In this document: one piece after another, positions 34,939 to 44,578 of the stretch
How positions within the stretch are numbered: position 1 is the first letter of the stretch
How the letters are laid out: every line of letters starts with the position of its first letter
DNA from: Microvirga guangxiensis
GTDB lineage: Bacteria; Pseudomonadota; Alphaproteobacteria; Rhizobiales; Beijerinckiaceae
DNA: 64,000 bases
Reading direction: 5' to 3'
NCBI RefSeq assembly: GCF_900102135.1
Contig: NZ_FMVJ01000004.1
Coordinates: 124,001 to 188,000 of the forward strand
Made by a program: the position numbers and the translations under genes
Notes under the pieces: model-generated
What the model was told of the DNA's origin: nothing
Seen by the model: the letters and a program-made list of their open reading frames with translations, nothing else
Databases searched by the model: none

Positions 34939-35682
34939 ATGAAATCCGCCCTGTTTCGCCGCGTTCCTGCGGACCCACCACATTTGAAAGTTTCCCATGA
35001 GGGCCAGGTATTTAAGGTGGCCCTCAAGCGCCGTCCGACCGCGAAGCGGATCACGCTGCGCGTGTCCCACGCGACCGGCGAGGTCGTGCTCACCATTCCT
35101 GAGCGCACCGATGTAGGCTTGGCCCAGAAGTTTGCCGACAGCCACAGCCCATGGATCGCAAGCCGCCTCGCCAAGGTGCCGGAACGGGTGCCTTTCGAGC
35201 CGGGGGAGCTCGTCCCCTTGAGGGGCGTGCTGCACCGTATCGTGCATTGGTCGTCGATTCGCGGAGTCACGCAGGCCACGCACGACAATGCGGGCCATCC
35301 GATCATTGCCGTCACGGGCGAGACCGCCCATGTGGCCCGCCGCGTGCGCGACTTCCTCGAGACCGAGGCCAAGCGCGACTTCGCGCTCGCCGTGAAGAAG
35401 CATACGGCTCAGCTTGGCGTCCCCGCCAAGCGCATCACCGTGCGCGACACCAAGAGCCGTTGGGGCTCCTGCTCGGCCAATGGCGCGCTCAACTTCTCCT
35501 GGCGGCTCATCATGGCCCCGCCCTTCGTGCTGGATTATCTCGCCGCCCACGAGGTCGCGCACCTGCGCGAGCTCAACCATTCCCAGCGCTTCTGGAAGAT
35601 CACCTACCAGCTTTGCCCGCGCACCGACGAGGCGGAAGCCTGGCTCAAGACCTACGGCAGCGCCCTGCATCGGATCGGGTGA
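34939..35682 (+). CDS. YgjP/DUF45 zincin metallopeptidase-like protein
   Basis: This 247-residue protein has the HExxH zinc motif in LAAHEVAHLRELNHSQRFW, with a third His, preceded by the family-typical DTKSRWGSCSANG. It belongs to the YgjP/'M48' DUF45 group; the substrate in vivo is unclear. ATG 34939 is favoured since residues encoded upstream of it (from 34753) are not family-like and overlap phaZ. Confidence 0.85.
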   Translation: MKSALFRRVPADPPHLKVSHEGQVFKVALKRRPTAKRITLRVSHATGEVVLTIPERTDVGLAQKFADSHSPWIASRLAKVPERVPFEPGELVPLRGVLHRIVHWSSIRGVTQATHDNAGHPIIAVTGETAHVARRVRDFLETEAKRDFALAVKKHTAQLGVPAKRITVRDTKSRWGSCSANGALNFSWRLIMAPPFVLDYLAAHEVAHLRELNHSQRFWKITYQLCPRTDEAEAWLKTYGSALHRIG

Positions 35683-35764
35683 AACACGACCAAGGTCGGC
35701 GGATGACAGGAAGGGCTTTTGGGCTTAGTCCCAGCGTGTCCCTTGCAATGTGCCGATCTTGTCC

Positions 35765-36958
35765 ATGCTCAAGCCCGATACCCTGGCTCTTACCGTCGTT
35801 CTCGCGTTGCTGACCGCGCTCGGTCCGCTGTCGACGGACATGTATCTGCCCTCACTGCCGGCGATTGCTGCGGGGTTGCAGGCCACCACCGGACAGGCGC
35901 AGATGACGCTGTCCGCGTTCCTCTTCGGTTTCGCGGCAGGGCAGTTCTTCTACGGGCCGATTTCCGACAAGGTCGGGCGCAAGCCGATGCTTCTCTTCGG
36001 GCTCGGGCTGTTCACGCTGGCCAGCCTCATCTGCGCGCTCGCGCCCAATATCGAAACTCTCATCGCAGCACGCTTCCTGCAGGCGCTCGGCGCATCCGGT
36101 CCCATCGTTCTCGGTCGCGCCATCGTGCGCGATTTCTACGAGGGCCCGCGCGCCGGCAAGGAATTGTCGCGCATGGGCTCGATCATGGGCGTCGTGCCCG
36201 CCATCGCCCCGGTCTTCGGCGGGCTTATCGCGCAGTTCTACGAGTGGCGCGTGACCTTCGGCGTGATGCTTCTCTGCGGCATCGCTCTCGCCGTCATCGT
36301 TCTGACGCGCCTGCCGGAAAGCATCCGCGCGAAATCCTCTCACCCGATCTCGTTCGCCTCGATCCTGCGCGGTTTCGGCGTGCTGCTGCGGCATCCCGGC
36401 TATCGCACCTATGTGAGCTTCTCGATGCTCGCCTATGGCGGATTGTTCGCGTTCATCTCCGGCTCGTCCTTCGTGCTTCAGGGCGTCTACCGTCTCGATG
36501 AATTGTCCTACGCGTTCTCCTTCGCCTTCATGGTGATCGGCTATATCGGCGGCACGTTCCTGGCGCAGTTTCTCGTCGGCAGGCGCGGTCTCGACGGCAC
36601 GATCCGGTTCGGCGTGACGAGCCTTGCCATCGGCGGCGTGCTGATGCTCGCCCTCGTCGCACTCGGCGTTCCGTCATCCTTCGCGATCACAGGGCCCATG
36701 GCGATCTATGCCATGGGCGTCGGCCTCACGATGCCCCAGGCCATGGCCTCGGCCTTGATGCCATTTCCCGATCGCGCAGGCGCGGCTTCGTCCCTGCTCG
36801 GCATCTGTCAGATGACGTTCGCCGCCATTCTCGGAATCGTGTTGGGACAGAACCTCGGCGGCTCCGCCCTGCCGCTGCCGACGGCCATCGCGGGCACCGG
36901 CGTGCTGGCGCTTCTGGTGTTTGCGGCAACGGGAAGGGCGCGGGAAAAGGCAGCGTGA
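35765..36958 (+). CDS. Bcr/CflA-type MFS drug exporter
   Basis: This protein of about 397 residues and 12 helices has the DHA1 Bcr/CflA motif C region (GPLSTDMYLPSLPAIA) and motif A (GPISDKVGRKPMLLFG). It is a proton-driven exporter of drugs or small metabolites such as sulfonamide or bicyclomycin; the substrate is unknown. ATG 35765 is preferred over an in-frame GTG at 35750. It is convergent with the DUF1330 gene, 4 nt away. Confidence 0.85.
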   Translation: MLKPDTLALTVVLALLTALGPLSTDMYLPSLPAIAAGLQATTGQAQMTLSAFLFGFAAGQFFYGPISDKVGRKPMLLFGLGLFTLASLICALAPNIETLIAARFLQALGASGPIVLGRAIVRDFYEGPRAGKELSRMGSIMGVVPAIAPVFGGLIAQFYEWRVTFGVMLLCGIALAVIVLTRLPESIRAKSSHPISFASILRGFGVLLRHPGYRTYVSFSMLAYGGLFAFISGSSFVLQGVYRLDELSYAFSFAFMVIGYIGGTFLAQFLVGRRGLDGTIRFGVTSLAIGGVLMLALVALGVPSSFAITGPMAIYAMGVGLTMPQAMASALMPFPDRAGAASSLLGICQMTFAAILGIVLGQNLGGSALPLPTAIAGTGVLALLVFAATGRAREKAA

Positions 36959-36962
36959 GATT

Positions 36963-37295
36963 TCACGCGGCCACGGCATTCAGAATGTCGGTTGCCCGAT
37001 GGTCGGGGGAAACGCCTTCGATGAGGATGACGTCGCCTTTTGAGTTGCTGGTCCGAAGGGGCAGGATGTCCCGATAGGCGGAAGAGGCATACCACGCGCG
37101 GGCGCTCTCCATATTCGGGAACCCGATCATGATCAGGTCTCCCGACCACGCGCCCTCCAGCCGCTCCACGGGACCACCGTGAATCAGGAAATGGCCGTTG
37201 AACGGCTCCAGGGTCGCGTCGATCCTCTTGATATACTCGACGATCTCCGGGCCCATGACGACATCGGTGAGGCGGGCAACGGCATAAGCGGACAT
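36963..37295 (-). CDS. DUF1330 protein
   Basis: This 110-residue ferredoxin-like alpha/beta-barrel protein has the DUF1330 pattern (PFNGHFLIHGGPVERLEG, MIGFPNMESARAWYASSAYR). The family is of unknown function and probably dimeric. It stands between the exporter and pbp genes; an SD-like GGAG precedes the ATG. Confidence 0.85.
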   Translation of the reverse strand: MSAYAVARLTDVVMGPEIVEYIKRIDATLEPFNGHFLIHGGPVERLEGAWSGDLIMIGFPNMESARAWYASSAYRDILPLRTSNSKGDVILIEGVSPDHRATDILNAVAA

Positions 37296-37379
37296 GGCAT
37301 GCTCCTTGGCTTGATCACGGAGCCAGCATGCCGTGCCTGGGGAGGCGTGGCGATTACGTCTCAGGTAATGTGTCCGGGC

Positions 37380-39512
37380 TTAAAGCCCGAACAGCTTTTC
37401 GAAGAAGTTCTTCTCGCGCGAATTGGCGCGGCGCTGAGGCTGGGGCGGAACCCAGGCGTCGCTGTCGCCGGCATTGGCATAACGCGGATCGCCGCCCGCA
37501 TCGGCCACCGGCACGTCGCTGCGGAATCGCTCGCTTCCGGGCAGCGCGACGGGCTGCTTGTCCTTCAGGGCGATCTTCATGAAGTTGTGCCAGACCTCCG
37601 TGGGGAGGTTGCCGCCGGTCACGCGCTTGGTGAGGGCGCCGTCGTCGTTGCCGAGCCATACGCCCGCCACGAGATTGCCGGTGAAGCCCATAAACCAGGC
37701 ATCCTTGTAATCGTCCGTCGTGCCCGTCTTGCCGGCCATGGGCCAGCCGGGGATCTGCGCCTTGCGCGCGGTGCCGATCACGAAGGTGTTGTGCATCATC
37801 TCGTTCATCATCGCGACCGCCGCGGGATCGATGACGCGGCCGAGGCCGCCTGCGGATGACGGGCGCTTGTAGATGATCTTGCCGTCCAGCGTCTTCACTT
37901 CGCTGATCACGTAAGGCGTGACGCCGATGCCGCCATTGGCGAAGGCCGCATAGGCCGAGACGAGCTCGAGCGGCGTCACCTCCGAGGTGCCGAGCGCGAG
38001 CGAGCCGTTCGCCTGAAGCGGAGACGTGATGCCGAGCCGCTGCGCTGTCTGCGCCACCGTTTTCGGCCCGACCTCCATGTTGAGCTTGACGGCGGTGGTA
38101 TTGAGCGAGAGCGCCAGCGCGTCGCGCATGGCGATGGGGCCGCGGTACTTGCGGTCGTAGTTCTGCGGCGCCCAGCCCCTGTAGTTCACGGGGCCGTCCT
38201 CCAGGACCATGTCGGGCGTGTAGCCGCGTTCCACCGCGGCGAGATAGACGAAGGGCTTGAAGGACGAGCCCGGCTGGCGGCGGGCGGCGGTGGCCCGGTT
38301 GAACTGGCTCGCCTCGTAATTGCGCCCGCCGACGAGGGCCTGCACGCCGCCATCCGGCTTCATGGCCACGAGGGCGCCCTGGCTCACGTTGAACTTCTGG
38401 CCCTTGGCGTTGAGCTCGTCCACCAGTGCGCGCTCGGCGGCGGCCTGCATCGTCGGGTCGATGGTGGTGAAGACGGCGATGTCCGTGTCGATGGTGCCGA
38501 CGAAATCGTCGAGCACGTCCATCACGTAGTCCGCCGCGTAATTGGCCGAGCCCGCACCGTTCGGCTTGATCGGCTCGGCGGGCTGGCCGAGGGCGGTTTT
38601 CGTCATGTCGGGCGTGATGAAGCCCAGTTCCTTCATCGCCGCGATCACGAGTTCCGCACGGGCCTGCGCCGCTTTCGGATTGCGGTTGGGTGCAAGGCGC
38701 GAGGGCGACTGCACGAGGCCCGCGAGCACGGCGGCCTCGGAGAGCGATACGTGGCGCGCGGACTTGCCGTAATAGCGCTGGGCGGCGGCTTCCACGCCGT
38801 AAGCGCCTGCACCGAAATAGACGCGGTTAAGATAGAGCTCGAGGATCTGGTCCTTCGAGTAGTTGCGCTCCAGCCATAGCGCCAGGATCGCCTCCTGGAT
38901 CTTACGGGAGGCGGTGCGCTCCTGGGTCAGGAATAGGTTCTTGGCGAGCTGCTGGGTCAGGGTCGAGCCGCCCTGCAGGCCGCCGGAGCGGCTGAGATTG
39001 CGATAGACGGCGCGGGAGATGCCCACGGGATCGATGCCGAAGTGATCGTAGAAGCGCCGGTCCTCGATGGCCACGAATGCCTTCGGCAGATAGGGCGGGA
39101 GCTCCTTCAGGATGACCGTGCGCCCGCCCGTCTCGCCCCGGTTGGTGATCAGCGAGCCGTCATTGGCCAGGATGGCGATGTTCGGCGGACGCTTCGGCAC
39201 GGAGAGCTGGTCGATGGGGGGCAGCTGCGAGGCGTAATAGGCCACGATGCCGCCCACGGCGATGATGCCCCAGAGGCCGAGCACGACGCCCGCATAGATG
39301 AGCTTGCCCAGGAATGAGCGGCCCTTGCGCTTGGATTTCTTCGGGCTTGACCCGCGGCGCGGCCGCCTGCCCCCGTCGTCCTGCCTGGAAGCGCGCCGTC
39401 TCGTCATGGATCCCCCTGCCCGGTCCTCGGGCGAGAGGTGAAAATCCAGCTCCCCCGCCTCCGCAGCGGGCGCATCGAAAACCGGCTCCCGCCGATCACG
39501 TCCGTTCGCCAC
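37380..39512 (-). CDS. Bifunctional penicillin-binding protein 1A
   Basis: This 710-residue class A PBP has a basic cytoplasmic tail (~1-65), one membrane anchor (~70-92), and a GT51 glycosyltransferase with catalytic Glu in AIEDRRFYDHFGID (~147) and GGSTLTQQLAKN. The transpeptidase domain has SSFKPF (S-x-x-K, ~417), SLNTTAVKL (S-x-N) and KTGTTDDY (~592). It polymerises and cross-links peptidoglycan. The ~65-residue Arg/Lys/Ser-rich tail is typical of Hyphomicrobiales PBP1 paralogues. Confidence 0.93.
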   Translation of the reverse strand: MANGRDRREPVFDAPAAEAGELDFHLSPEDRAGGSMTRRRASRQDDGGRRPRRGSSPKKSKRKGRSFLGKLIYAGVVLGLWGIIAVGGIVAYYASQLPPIDQLSVPKRPPNIAILANDGSLITNRGETGGRTVILKELPPYLPKAFVAIEDRRFYDHFGIDPVGISRAVYRNLSRSGGLQGGSTLTQQLAKNLFLTQERTASRKIQEAILALWLERNYSKDQILELYLNRVYFGAGAYGVEAAAQRYYGKSARHVSLSEAAVLAGLVQSPSRLAPNRNPKAAQARAELVIAAMKELGFITPDMTKTALGQPAEPIKPNGAGSANYAADYVMDVLDDFVGTIDTDIAVFTTIDPTMQAAAERALVDELNAKGQKFNVSQGALVAMKPDGGVQALVGGRNYEASQFNRATAARRQPGSSFKPFVYLAAVERGYTPDMVLEDGPVNYRGWAPQNYDRKYRGPIAMRDALALSLNTTAVKLNMEVGPKTVAQTAQRLGITSPLQANGSLALGTSEVTPLELVSAYAAFANGGIGVTPYVISEVKTLDGKIIYKRPSSAGGLGRVIDPAAVAMMNEMMHNTFVIGTARKAQIPGWPMAGKTGTTDDYKDAWFMGFTGNLVAGVWLGNDDGALTKRVTGGNLPTEVWHNFMKIALKDKQPVALPGSERFRSDVPVADAGGDPRYANAGDSDAWVPPQPQRRANSREKNFFEKLFGL

Positions 39513-39637
39513 GTTCCTTGAAACCCCGCATTTTGCTCGATGCCGTTTCGATTCCGGCCTTTGTGCTCTGAGGCACCCTAAATGTGGCGGTTTAAGGGGC
39601 GGTTAACCCGTTGAGACACTGGAACGGCCGAGCTTGT

Positions 39638-39658
39638 ACAGGGGGCTTAACCCCCTGT
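39638..39658 (-). terminator. Hairpin downstream of the UdgX operon
   Basis: ACAGGGGG (39638-39645) pairs with CCCCCTGT (39651-39658) around CTTAA, 30 nt past the stop at 39688. It has no poly-U, so it is a probable but weak terminator. Confidence 0.5.
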
Positions 39659-39687
39659 TACTCTCTGAACGGACTGAAAAATACGTC

Positions 39688-41130
39688 CTATTCCGCCGCG
39701 AGCGGCAGCTCTCCGGTATCCAGGTCGGCCTCGGCGAGATCGTGAATGCGGCGCAAATCGTTGAGGAATGCCTCATAGGCCTCGCGCTTCGTCGCCTCGT
39801 CGGGCAGGCGCAGCAGATAGCTCGGATGCACGGTGATATAGCCGCGGTAGGGCCCGAACTGCGCGATCCCGCGGGAGCGGGAGATCGGCGTCGACTTGCC
39901 CGTGAGCGCCAGGAGAGCGGTTGCGCCGAGAGCCACCACGAGCCTCGGGCGCACCAGCTCCAGCTCCTTCATCAGCCAGGGCCGGTAATGCTTCACCTCG
40001 CCGGTGGTGGGTTTCGCGTGGATGCGGCGGTGGCCGCGCTGATCGAATTTGAAATGCTTCACCGCATTGGTGAGGTAAGCCTTGGAACGGTCGATGCCGA
40101 CCTCGGCCATGGCCTTCGTCAGGAGCTTGCCGGCGGGGCCAACGAAGGGGCGGCCCTGGAGATCCTCCTGATCGCCCGGCTGCTCGCCCACGAACACGAT
40201 CTCCGCGCGCTTCGGCCCTTCGCCGAAGACGGCCTGCGTTGCGCCGGGCACCAGCGGGCCCGCCTTCGCGATGATGGCGTTGAGTTCCTCGAGGGTCTTG
40301 GGCTCCTGATCCCACATGGCCTCGAGGGCTCGTTCCGGTGTGCGTTTAGAGGGCATGGTTGCCTCCTGCTCCATCATGGAATCAACGCGCTGGGAGGCGG
40401 TTTGGATCAGTCCGGGAATGGCGGCGGTCTCCGGCAGGTTGCGCCAGTATTTCTTCGGCATCTCGGCCCGCATGGCGGTGGGGTTCACTCGCGCCGGGTT
40501 GAACACGCTCTCGTAATAGCCGCGCCATCCCTCCTCGAAACTGTCCTCGTCCGGAGCATCTTCCCGCCGCGCGGGCGGGCCGAAGGTGAGGTCGCGCCGG
40601 TCCCAGCGCATGGAGCCGATTGGGGTGAGGATCGTCCAGTCGAGCGAGCGGAAGCGGTCGATGAAGAACGGGGCTGCGGCTTCGAGAATGAAATGGTCCG
40701 GTTCGAACCAGGCTGCGAAGCGTTCGAGATGCTCGGTTCTCATGCGGCGGAAGCGCACGAAGGCATACATCTTGTGAAGGTCGCGCCTGACCGCACGCGC
40801 CATCATGTCGATGCGGTGCACCAGCGGATCGCTGGCGATTTCCAGAAGATCGCGCTCGCCGTTCAGCACCCGCCAGACAAGCTGGTAGAGCAGGGCATAA
40901 CGCTCGGGATCGCTGTGGCACACGCACATCTCGATGAGCCGCGCCACGCTTTTGGGCAGCGTGACCGGCGGCGCGTCGTGCAGATCATCGTCGCCGAACA
41001 GGCCGGGTGCCTCGTCGAGAGACCAGAGGATGTGCTGAGGAGCAAGCTCCTCCGCCATCAGCCAGCGCACGGCCCGGCGAAAGCCGTCGAGATCCGCGCC
41101 ATTTTTGAGAGTGATGAGATGAAGGCTCAT
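39688..41130 (-). CDS. udgX: UdgX-type uracil-DNA glycosylase fused to DUF4130 domain
   Basis: This 480-residue fusion has residues ~1-250 of the DUF4130 'DNA metabolism' family and residues ~285-470 of a family-4-like uracil-DNA glycosylase. The UdgX features are GEQPGDQEDLQGRPF (~311), the R-loop RGHRRIHAKP with the covalent-bond histidine (~366), and HPSYLLR (~438). UdgX forms a covalent complex with uracil-containing DNA. The DUF4130 part is encoded separately in some genomes. It lies 106 nt downstream of the radical SAM gene, its known partner, and probably shares that gene's SOS-box promoter. Confidence 0.92.
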   Translation of the reverse strand: MSLHLITLKNGADLDGFRRAVRWLMAEELAPQHILWSLDEAPGLFGDDDLHDAPPVTLPKSVARLIEMCVCHSDPERYALLYQLVWRVLNGERDLLEIASDPLVHRIDMMARAVRRDLHKMYAFVRFRRMRTEHLERFAAWFEPDHFILEAAAPFFIDRFRSLDWTILTPIGSMRWDRRDLTFGPPARREDAPDEDSFEEGWRGYYESVFNPARVNPTAMRAEMPKKYWRNLPETAAIPGLIQTASQRVDSMMEQEATMPSKRTPERALEAMWDQEPKTLEELNAIIAKAGPLVPGATQAVFGEGPKRAEIVFVGEQPGDQEDLQGRPFVGPAGKLLTKAMAEVGIDRSKAYLTNAVKHFKFDQRGHRRIHAKPTTGEVKHYRPWLMKELELVRPRLVVALGATALLALTGKSTPISRSRGIAQFGPYRGYITVHPSYLLRLPDEATKREAYEAFLNDLRRIHDLAEADLDTGELPLAAE

Positions 41131-41236
41131 GCGAACTCTTTCTCTTTAATCCTCGATGAAGTGCAGCTTAAGTGCAGGATCAGACGCTGTTTCCCTCCCC
41201 ACAAGAGGGAGGAGAGTTCGCGCTGTGCCATCTTCA

Positions 41237-42451
41237 TCATGCGAACAGGCTCAACTGTTGCGGCTTCTCGATCAGGCGCTCGCGCAAATCCTGCCGGTCG
41301 AGCTTCTTGTTGGGATGGTAATCGGCGGCGATCAGGAAGGGCTTGGCGCGCTTGAGGCCGGAGGTGAGGCGCGCCACGTCCTCCAGCCGCAAGGTTGTAT
41401 GCCGGCGCGCCATCACGATCTTGTCCACGGCGCGGGCGCCGAGGCCCGGCACGCGCAGAAGCATCTCGCGCTCGGCTTGGTTCACGTCGACCGGGAAGAG
41501 GTGACGGTTCTTGAGTGCCCAGGCGAGTTTGGGATCAACGTCGAGATCGAGCATGCCCTTCTCGGCACTCTCCGCGATCTCCTCGACCTGAAAGCCGTAA
41601 TAGCGCAGCAGCCAATCGGCCTGATAGAGCCTGCTTTCGCGCATCAGCGGCGGCGATTTCAAGGGCAGGATGGCGCTTGAATCGGGGATCGGACTGAAGG
41701 CGGAATAATACACGCGCTTCATGGCGTAATGCCCATAGAGCTTGGCCGAAGTGCGTAGGACATCCGCATCGGTCGTGTCGTCCGCGCCGACGATCATCTG
41801 TGTGGTCTGGCCCGCGGGCGAGAAGTGGCGTCGTTCCTCGCGGGCCTCCTCGATGCGCTCGAACATCTGCGCCATGGCGCCCTCGATGGACGCGCCGTCC
41901 TTCTCCGGGGCGAGACGCTCCAGGCTTTGCTCCGTCGGGAGTTCGAGATTGATGGACAGGCGATCAGCCCAAAGCCCCGCTTCCTCGATGAGCCAGGGGC
42001 TCGCTTCGGGAATGGTTTTCAGATGGATGTAACCGCGAAAACCATGCTCGCGCCGCAGCTTCTTCGCGACGAGGAGCATCTGCTCCATGGTGTAATCGGG
42101 GGAGCGGATGATGCCCGAGGACAGGAACAGGCCTTCGATATAGTTGCGCTTGTAGAACTCGATCGTGAGCGTCACCACCTCGTCGACCGAGAACTTGGCC
42201 CGCTTCACGTTCGATGTGCGCCGGTTCACGCAATAGGCGCAGTCGAACAGGCAATAATTCGTCAGCAGGATCTTGAGCAGGGAAACGCAACGCCCATCCG
42301 GCGTATAGGCGTGGCAGATGCCGGATGCCGTCGTGGACCCCAGGCCGTCGATGTCGGCCTTCCGGCCACCAGCGCCGGAAGAGGAGCAGGAGGCATCGTA
42401 TTTCGCGGCGTCTGCGAGGATCCGGAGTTTGCGGCTGAGTTTTTCGTCCAT
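41237..42451 (-). CDS. Putative DNA modification/repair radical SAM protein
   Basis: This 404-residue radical SAM protein has the cluster motif C-x3-C-x2-C in YCLFDCAYC (Cys67, 71, 74). A C-terminal helix-hairpin-helix (LLRVPGLGARAVDKIV, ~328-343) would bind DNA. It belongs to the family that co-occurs with UdgX and DUF4130; the reaction is unknown, and a repair role is inferred from these partners and the HhH. An SOS box (GTTC-N7-GTTC) lies 26 nt upstream of the ATG. Confidence 0.9.
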   Translation of the reverse strand: MDEKLSRKLRILADAAKYDASCSSSGAGGRKADIDGLGSTTASGICHAYTPDGRCVSLLKILLTNYCLFDCAYCVNRRTSNVKRAKFSVDEVVTLTIEFYKRNYIEGLFLSSGIIRSPDYTMEQMLLVAKKLRREHGFRGYIHLKTIPEASPWLIEEAGLWADRLSINLELPTEQSLERLAPEKDGASIEGAMAQMFERIEEAREERRHFSPAGQTTQMIVGADDTTDADVLRTSAKLYGHYAMKRVYYSAFSPIPDSSAILPLKSPPLMRESRLYQADWLLRYYGFQVEEIAESAEKGMLDLDVDPKLAWALKNRHLFPVDVNQAEREMLLRVPGLGARAVDKIVMARRHTTLRLEDVARLTSGLKRAKPFLIAADYHPNKKLDRQDLRERLIEKPQQLSLFA

Positions 42452-42476
42452 GGAATCACAAGCCTTCCGCTGGATT

Positions 42477-42491
42477 GTTCGTGTTTTGTTC
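42477..42491 (-). promoter_or_regulatory. LexA (SOS) box before the radical SAM/udgX operon
   Basis: The + strand reads GTTC-GTGTTTT-GTTC, that is GAAC-N7-GAAC on the minus strand, 26 nt upstream of the ATG at 42451. It fits the alphaproteobacterial LexA operator, as do the two boxes at 18837 and 51121. The position near the start codon suits repression. Confidence 0.7.
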
Positions 42492-42678
42492 TAGCACGGA
42501 CAGGCTGAAGAGGCGAGAGTGGATAACGGGTCGGGAGGTCGCATCGGGAATGAGGCAACTGCTCAAAGCCGGAGCAGAAAAGATGCAAGCTTTGGCATTC
42601 TTCTCCCTAAAGACCCTTGTCCTAGTCTTCACGAACGGTAATCTCATTGCACAGCTAAGCAGGAAAGCAGCGTATTTC

Positions 42679-43224
42679 ATGATCCGCTCCGCTCTCGACG
42701 GCCTTTATCTTCTCGCCGGCTATCTCGCTGGCTTCTTTCTCCTCGTGATCTTCATGCTGATGATGGCTCTGTCGCTGGGCCGGGAGTTCGGACTCAACAT
42801 TCCCGCCGGCGATGATTTTGCTGCTTGGTCCATGGCGGCCATGGCGTTTCTGGGACTGGCCCATACGTTCAAGTCGGGGGACCTGATCAGGGTCGGGCTT
42901 GTTCTTGAGCGGTGGTCAGCAGGGATGCGCCGCATCGTCGAGATCGTCTGCCTGCTCATCGGCACGGCCGTCATCGGGTTCTTTGCATGGCATGCGGTGT
43001 TCATGACCTACGACAGCTGGCGCTTCAACGACATCTCGCAAGGCGTGGTCGCCGTTCCGCTCTGGTTCCCGCAACTCGGATATTCCGTGGGTCTCGTGAT
43101 CCTTGCCATCGCGTTTCTCGACGAACTCATTCATGTCCTGACGGGTCACACGCCACGATATGAGAAACCGCCTGCAGCCACGCCGGAGGAGATCGTGGAA
43201 CGCGCAGCCGAGAGCGGGATCTGA
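42679..43224 (+). CDS. TRAP transporter small permease (DctQ)
   Basis: This 181-residue protein has four membrane helices (about 10-32, 48-65, 85-107, 130-152), as in DctQ subunits. It pairs with the large permease whose gene starts 3 nt after its stop. The ATG at 42679 fits the family N-terminus (MIRSALDGLYLLAGYLAGFF). The gene is divergent from the SOS-box repair operon, which shares its ~190-nt upstream region. Confidence 0.87.
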   Translation: MIRSALDGLYLLAGYLAGFFLLVIFMLMMALSLGREFGLNIPAGDDFAAWSMAAMAFLGLAHTFKSGDLIRVGLVLERWSAGMRRIVEIVCLLIGTAVIGFFAWHAVFMTYDSWRFNDISQGVVAVPLWFPQLGYSVGLVILAIAFLDELIHVLTGHTPRYEKPPAATPEEIVERAAESGI

Positions 43225-43227
43225 TCG

Positions 43228-44544
43228 ATGTTTGCGGATCTCGGTCTCGTTTCTGTTGCCGCCCTTCTCTTCGGCCTGCTTGCCGTTCTCCTCGCCTTCG
43301 GCATCTGGATCGGCATAGCGCTGTTCATCGTCGGGTTCGCGGCAATCCTGTTGGTGACCACCGTTCCGATCGGGCCTGTTCTCGCCACGACCGTTTGGGC
43401 CAGTTCCGCGTCCTGGTCTCTCGCAGCGCTGCCGCTGTTCATCTGGATGGGTGAGATCCTGTTCCGGACACGCCTGTCGGAGCAGATGTTTTTGGGGCTC
43501 GCGCCCTGGCTCAACTGGCTGCCCGGACGCCTGCTGCATGTGAACGTGGTCGGCTGCGGAATCTTCGCGGCGGTTTCTGGCTCCTCCGCGGCCACCTGCG
43601 CGACCGTTGGCAAAATCGCTTTGCCGGAACTCAAGAAGCGCGGCTATGACGAGAGGATGAGCCTCGGCAGCCTTGCAGGCTCCGGCACGCTCGGCTTGCT
43701 GATCCCGCCGTCGATTCCGATGGTGGTATATGCCATCGCCGCCAATGTGTCCGTCATTCAGGTGTTCCTTGCAGGCTTCCTGCCAGGCCTTCTCGTGATG
43801 GCGCTCTATTCAGGCTACATCCTTGTCTGGTCGACCCTGAACCCCAACAAGTCGCCAAAGCCGGAACCCAGAACGCCCTTCAGCTACAAGCTGCGCCAAT
43901 CCTCGAAGCTCCTGCCGGTTCTTCTGCTCATCGCCTTCATCTTCTCAGCCCTGATCTTCGGCTGGGCGACCGCGACGGAATGCGCCGCCTGGGGCGTGAC
44001 GGGGGCTCTCATTCTAGCTTGGTGGTCTGGGACGCTGACCTGGGCAACTTTCCTCGAGAGCGTGCTGAGCGCCACACGCCTCACCGTCACGATCATGATC
44101 ATCCTGGCGGGAGCGGCCTTCACCACCGCCGCCATGGCCTATACGGGCATCCCCGCAGCGCTTGCATCCTGGGTCGAGTCGCTGCAGCTCTCACCTTACG
44201 TGCTGATTGCTGCGCTCACGATCATGTACATCCTTCTAGGGTGTCTCATCGATGGCATTTCGATGATCGTGCTCACCACCGTCGTGGTGCTGCCGATGAT
44301 CAAGCAGGCTGGCTTTGACCTCATCTGGTTCGGCGTGTTCCTCATTATTCTCGTGGAGATGGCGCAGATCACGCCGCCGGTCGGTTTCAATCTCTTCGTG
44401 CTGCAGAATATGAGCGGGCGGGACAGTTTCACGATCGCCAGGGCGGCGCTTCCGTTCTTCTTCCTGCTTGTGGCGGCCGTCGCCATCATCACCGCTTTTC
44501 CGGATATCGCGCTGTTCCTGCCAAGACTCGCTTTTCCGGAATAG
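43228..44544 (+). CDS. TRAP transporter large permease (DctM)
   Basis: This 438-residue protein has about 12 helices and DctM motifs (GEILFRTRLSEQMFLGLAPW, SLAGSGTLGLLIPPSIPMVV, EMAQITPPVGFNLFVLQ). It forms the sodium-coupled channel of the tripartite transporter. It lies between dctQ and the binding-protein gene in one operon. Confidence 0.93.
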   Translation: MFADLGLVSVAALLFGLLAVLLAFGIWIGIALFIVGFAAILLVTTVPIGPVLATTVWASSASWSLAALPLFIWMGEILFRTRLSEQMFLGLAPWLNWLPGRLLHVNVVGCGIFAAVSGSSAATCATVGKIALPELKKRGYDERMSLGSLAGSGTLGLLIPPSIPMVVYAIAANVSVIQVFLAGFLPGLLVMALYSGYILVWSTLNPNKSPKPEPRTPFSYKLRQSSKLLPVLLLIAFIFSALIFGWATATECAAWGVTGALILAWWSGTLTWATFLESVLSATRLTVTIMIILAGAAFTTAAMAYTGIPAALASWVESLQLSPYVLIAALTIMYILLGCLIDGISMIVLTTVVVLPMIKQAGFDLIWFGVFLIILVEMAQITPPVGFNLFVLQNMSGRDSFTIARAALPFFFLLVAAVAIITAFPDIALFLPRLAFPE

Positions 44545-44578
44545 GGAGCATCAGAGAACAACAGAGGGAGACGACCTG

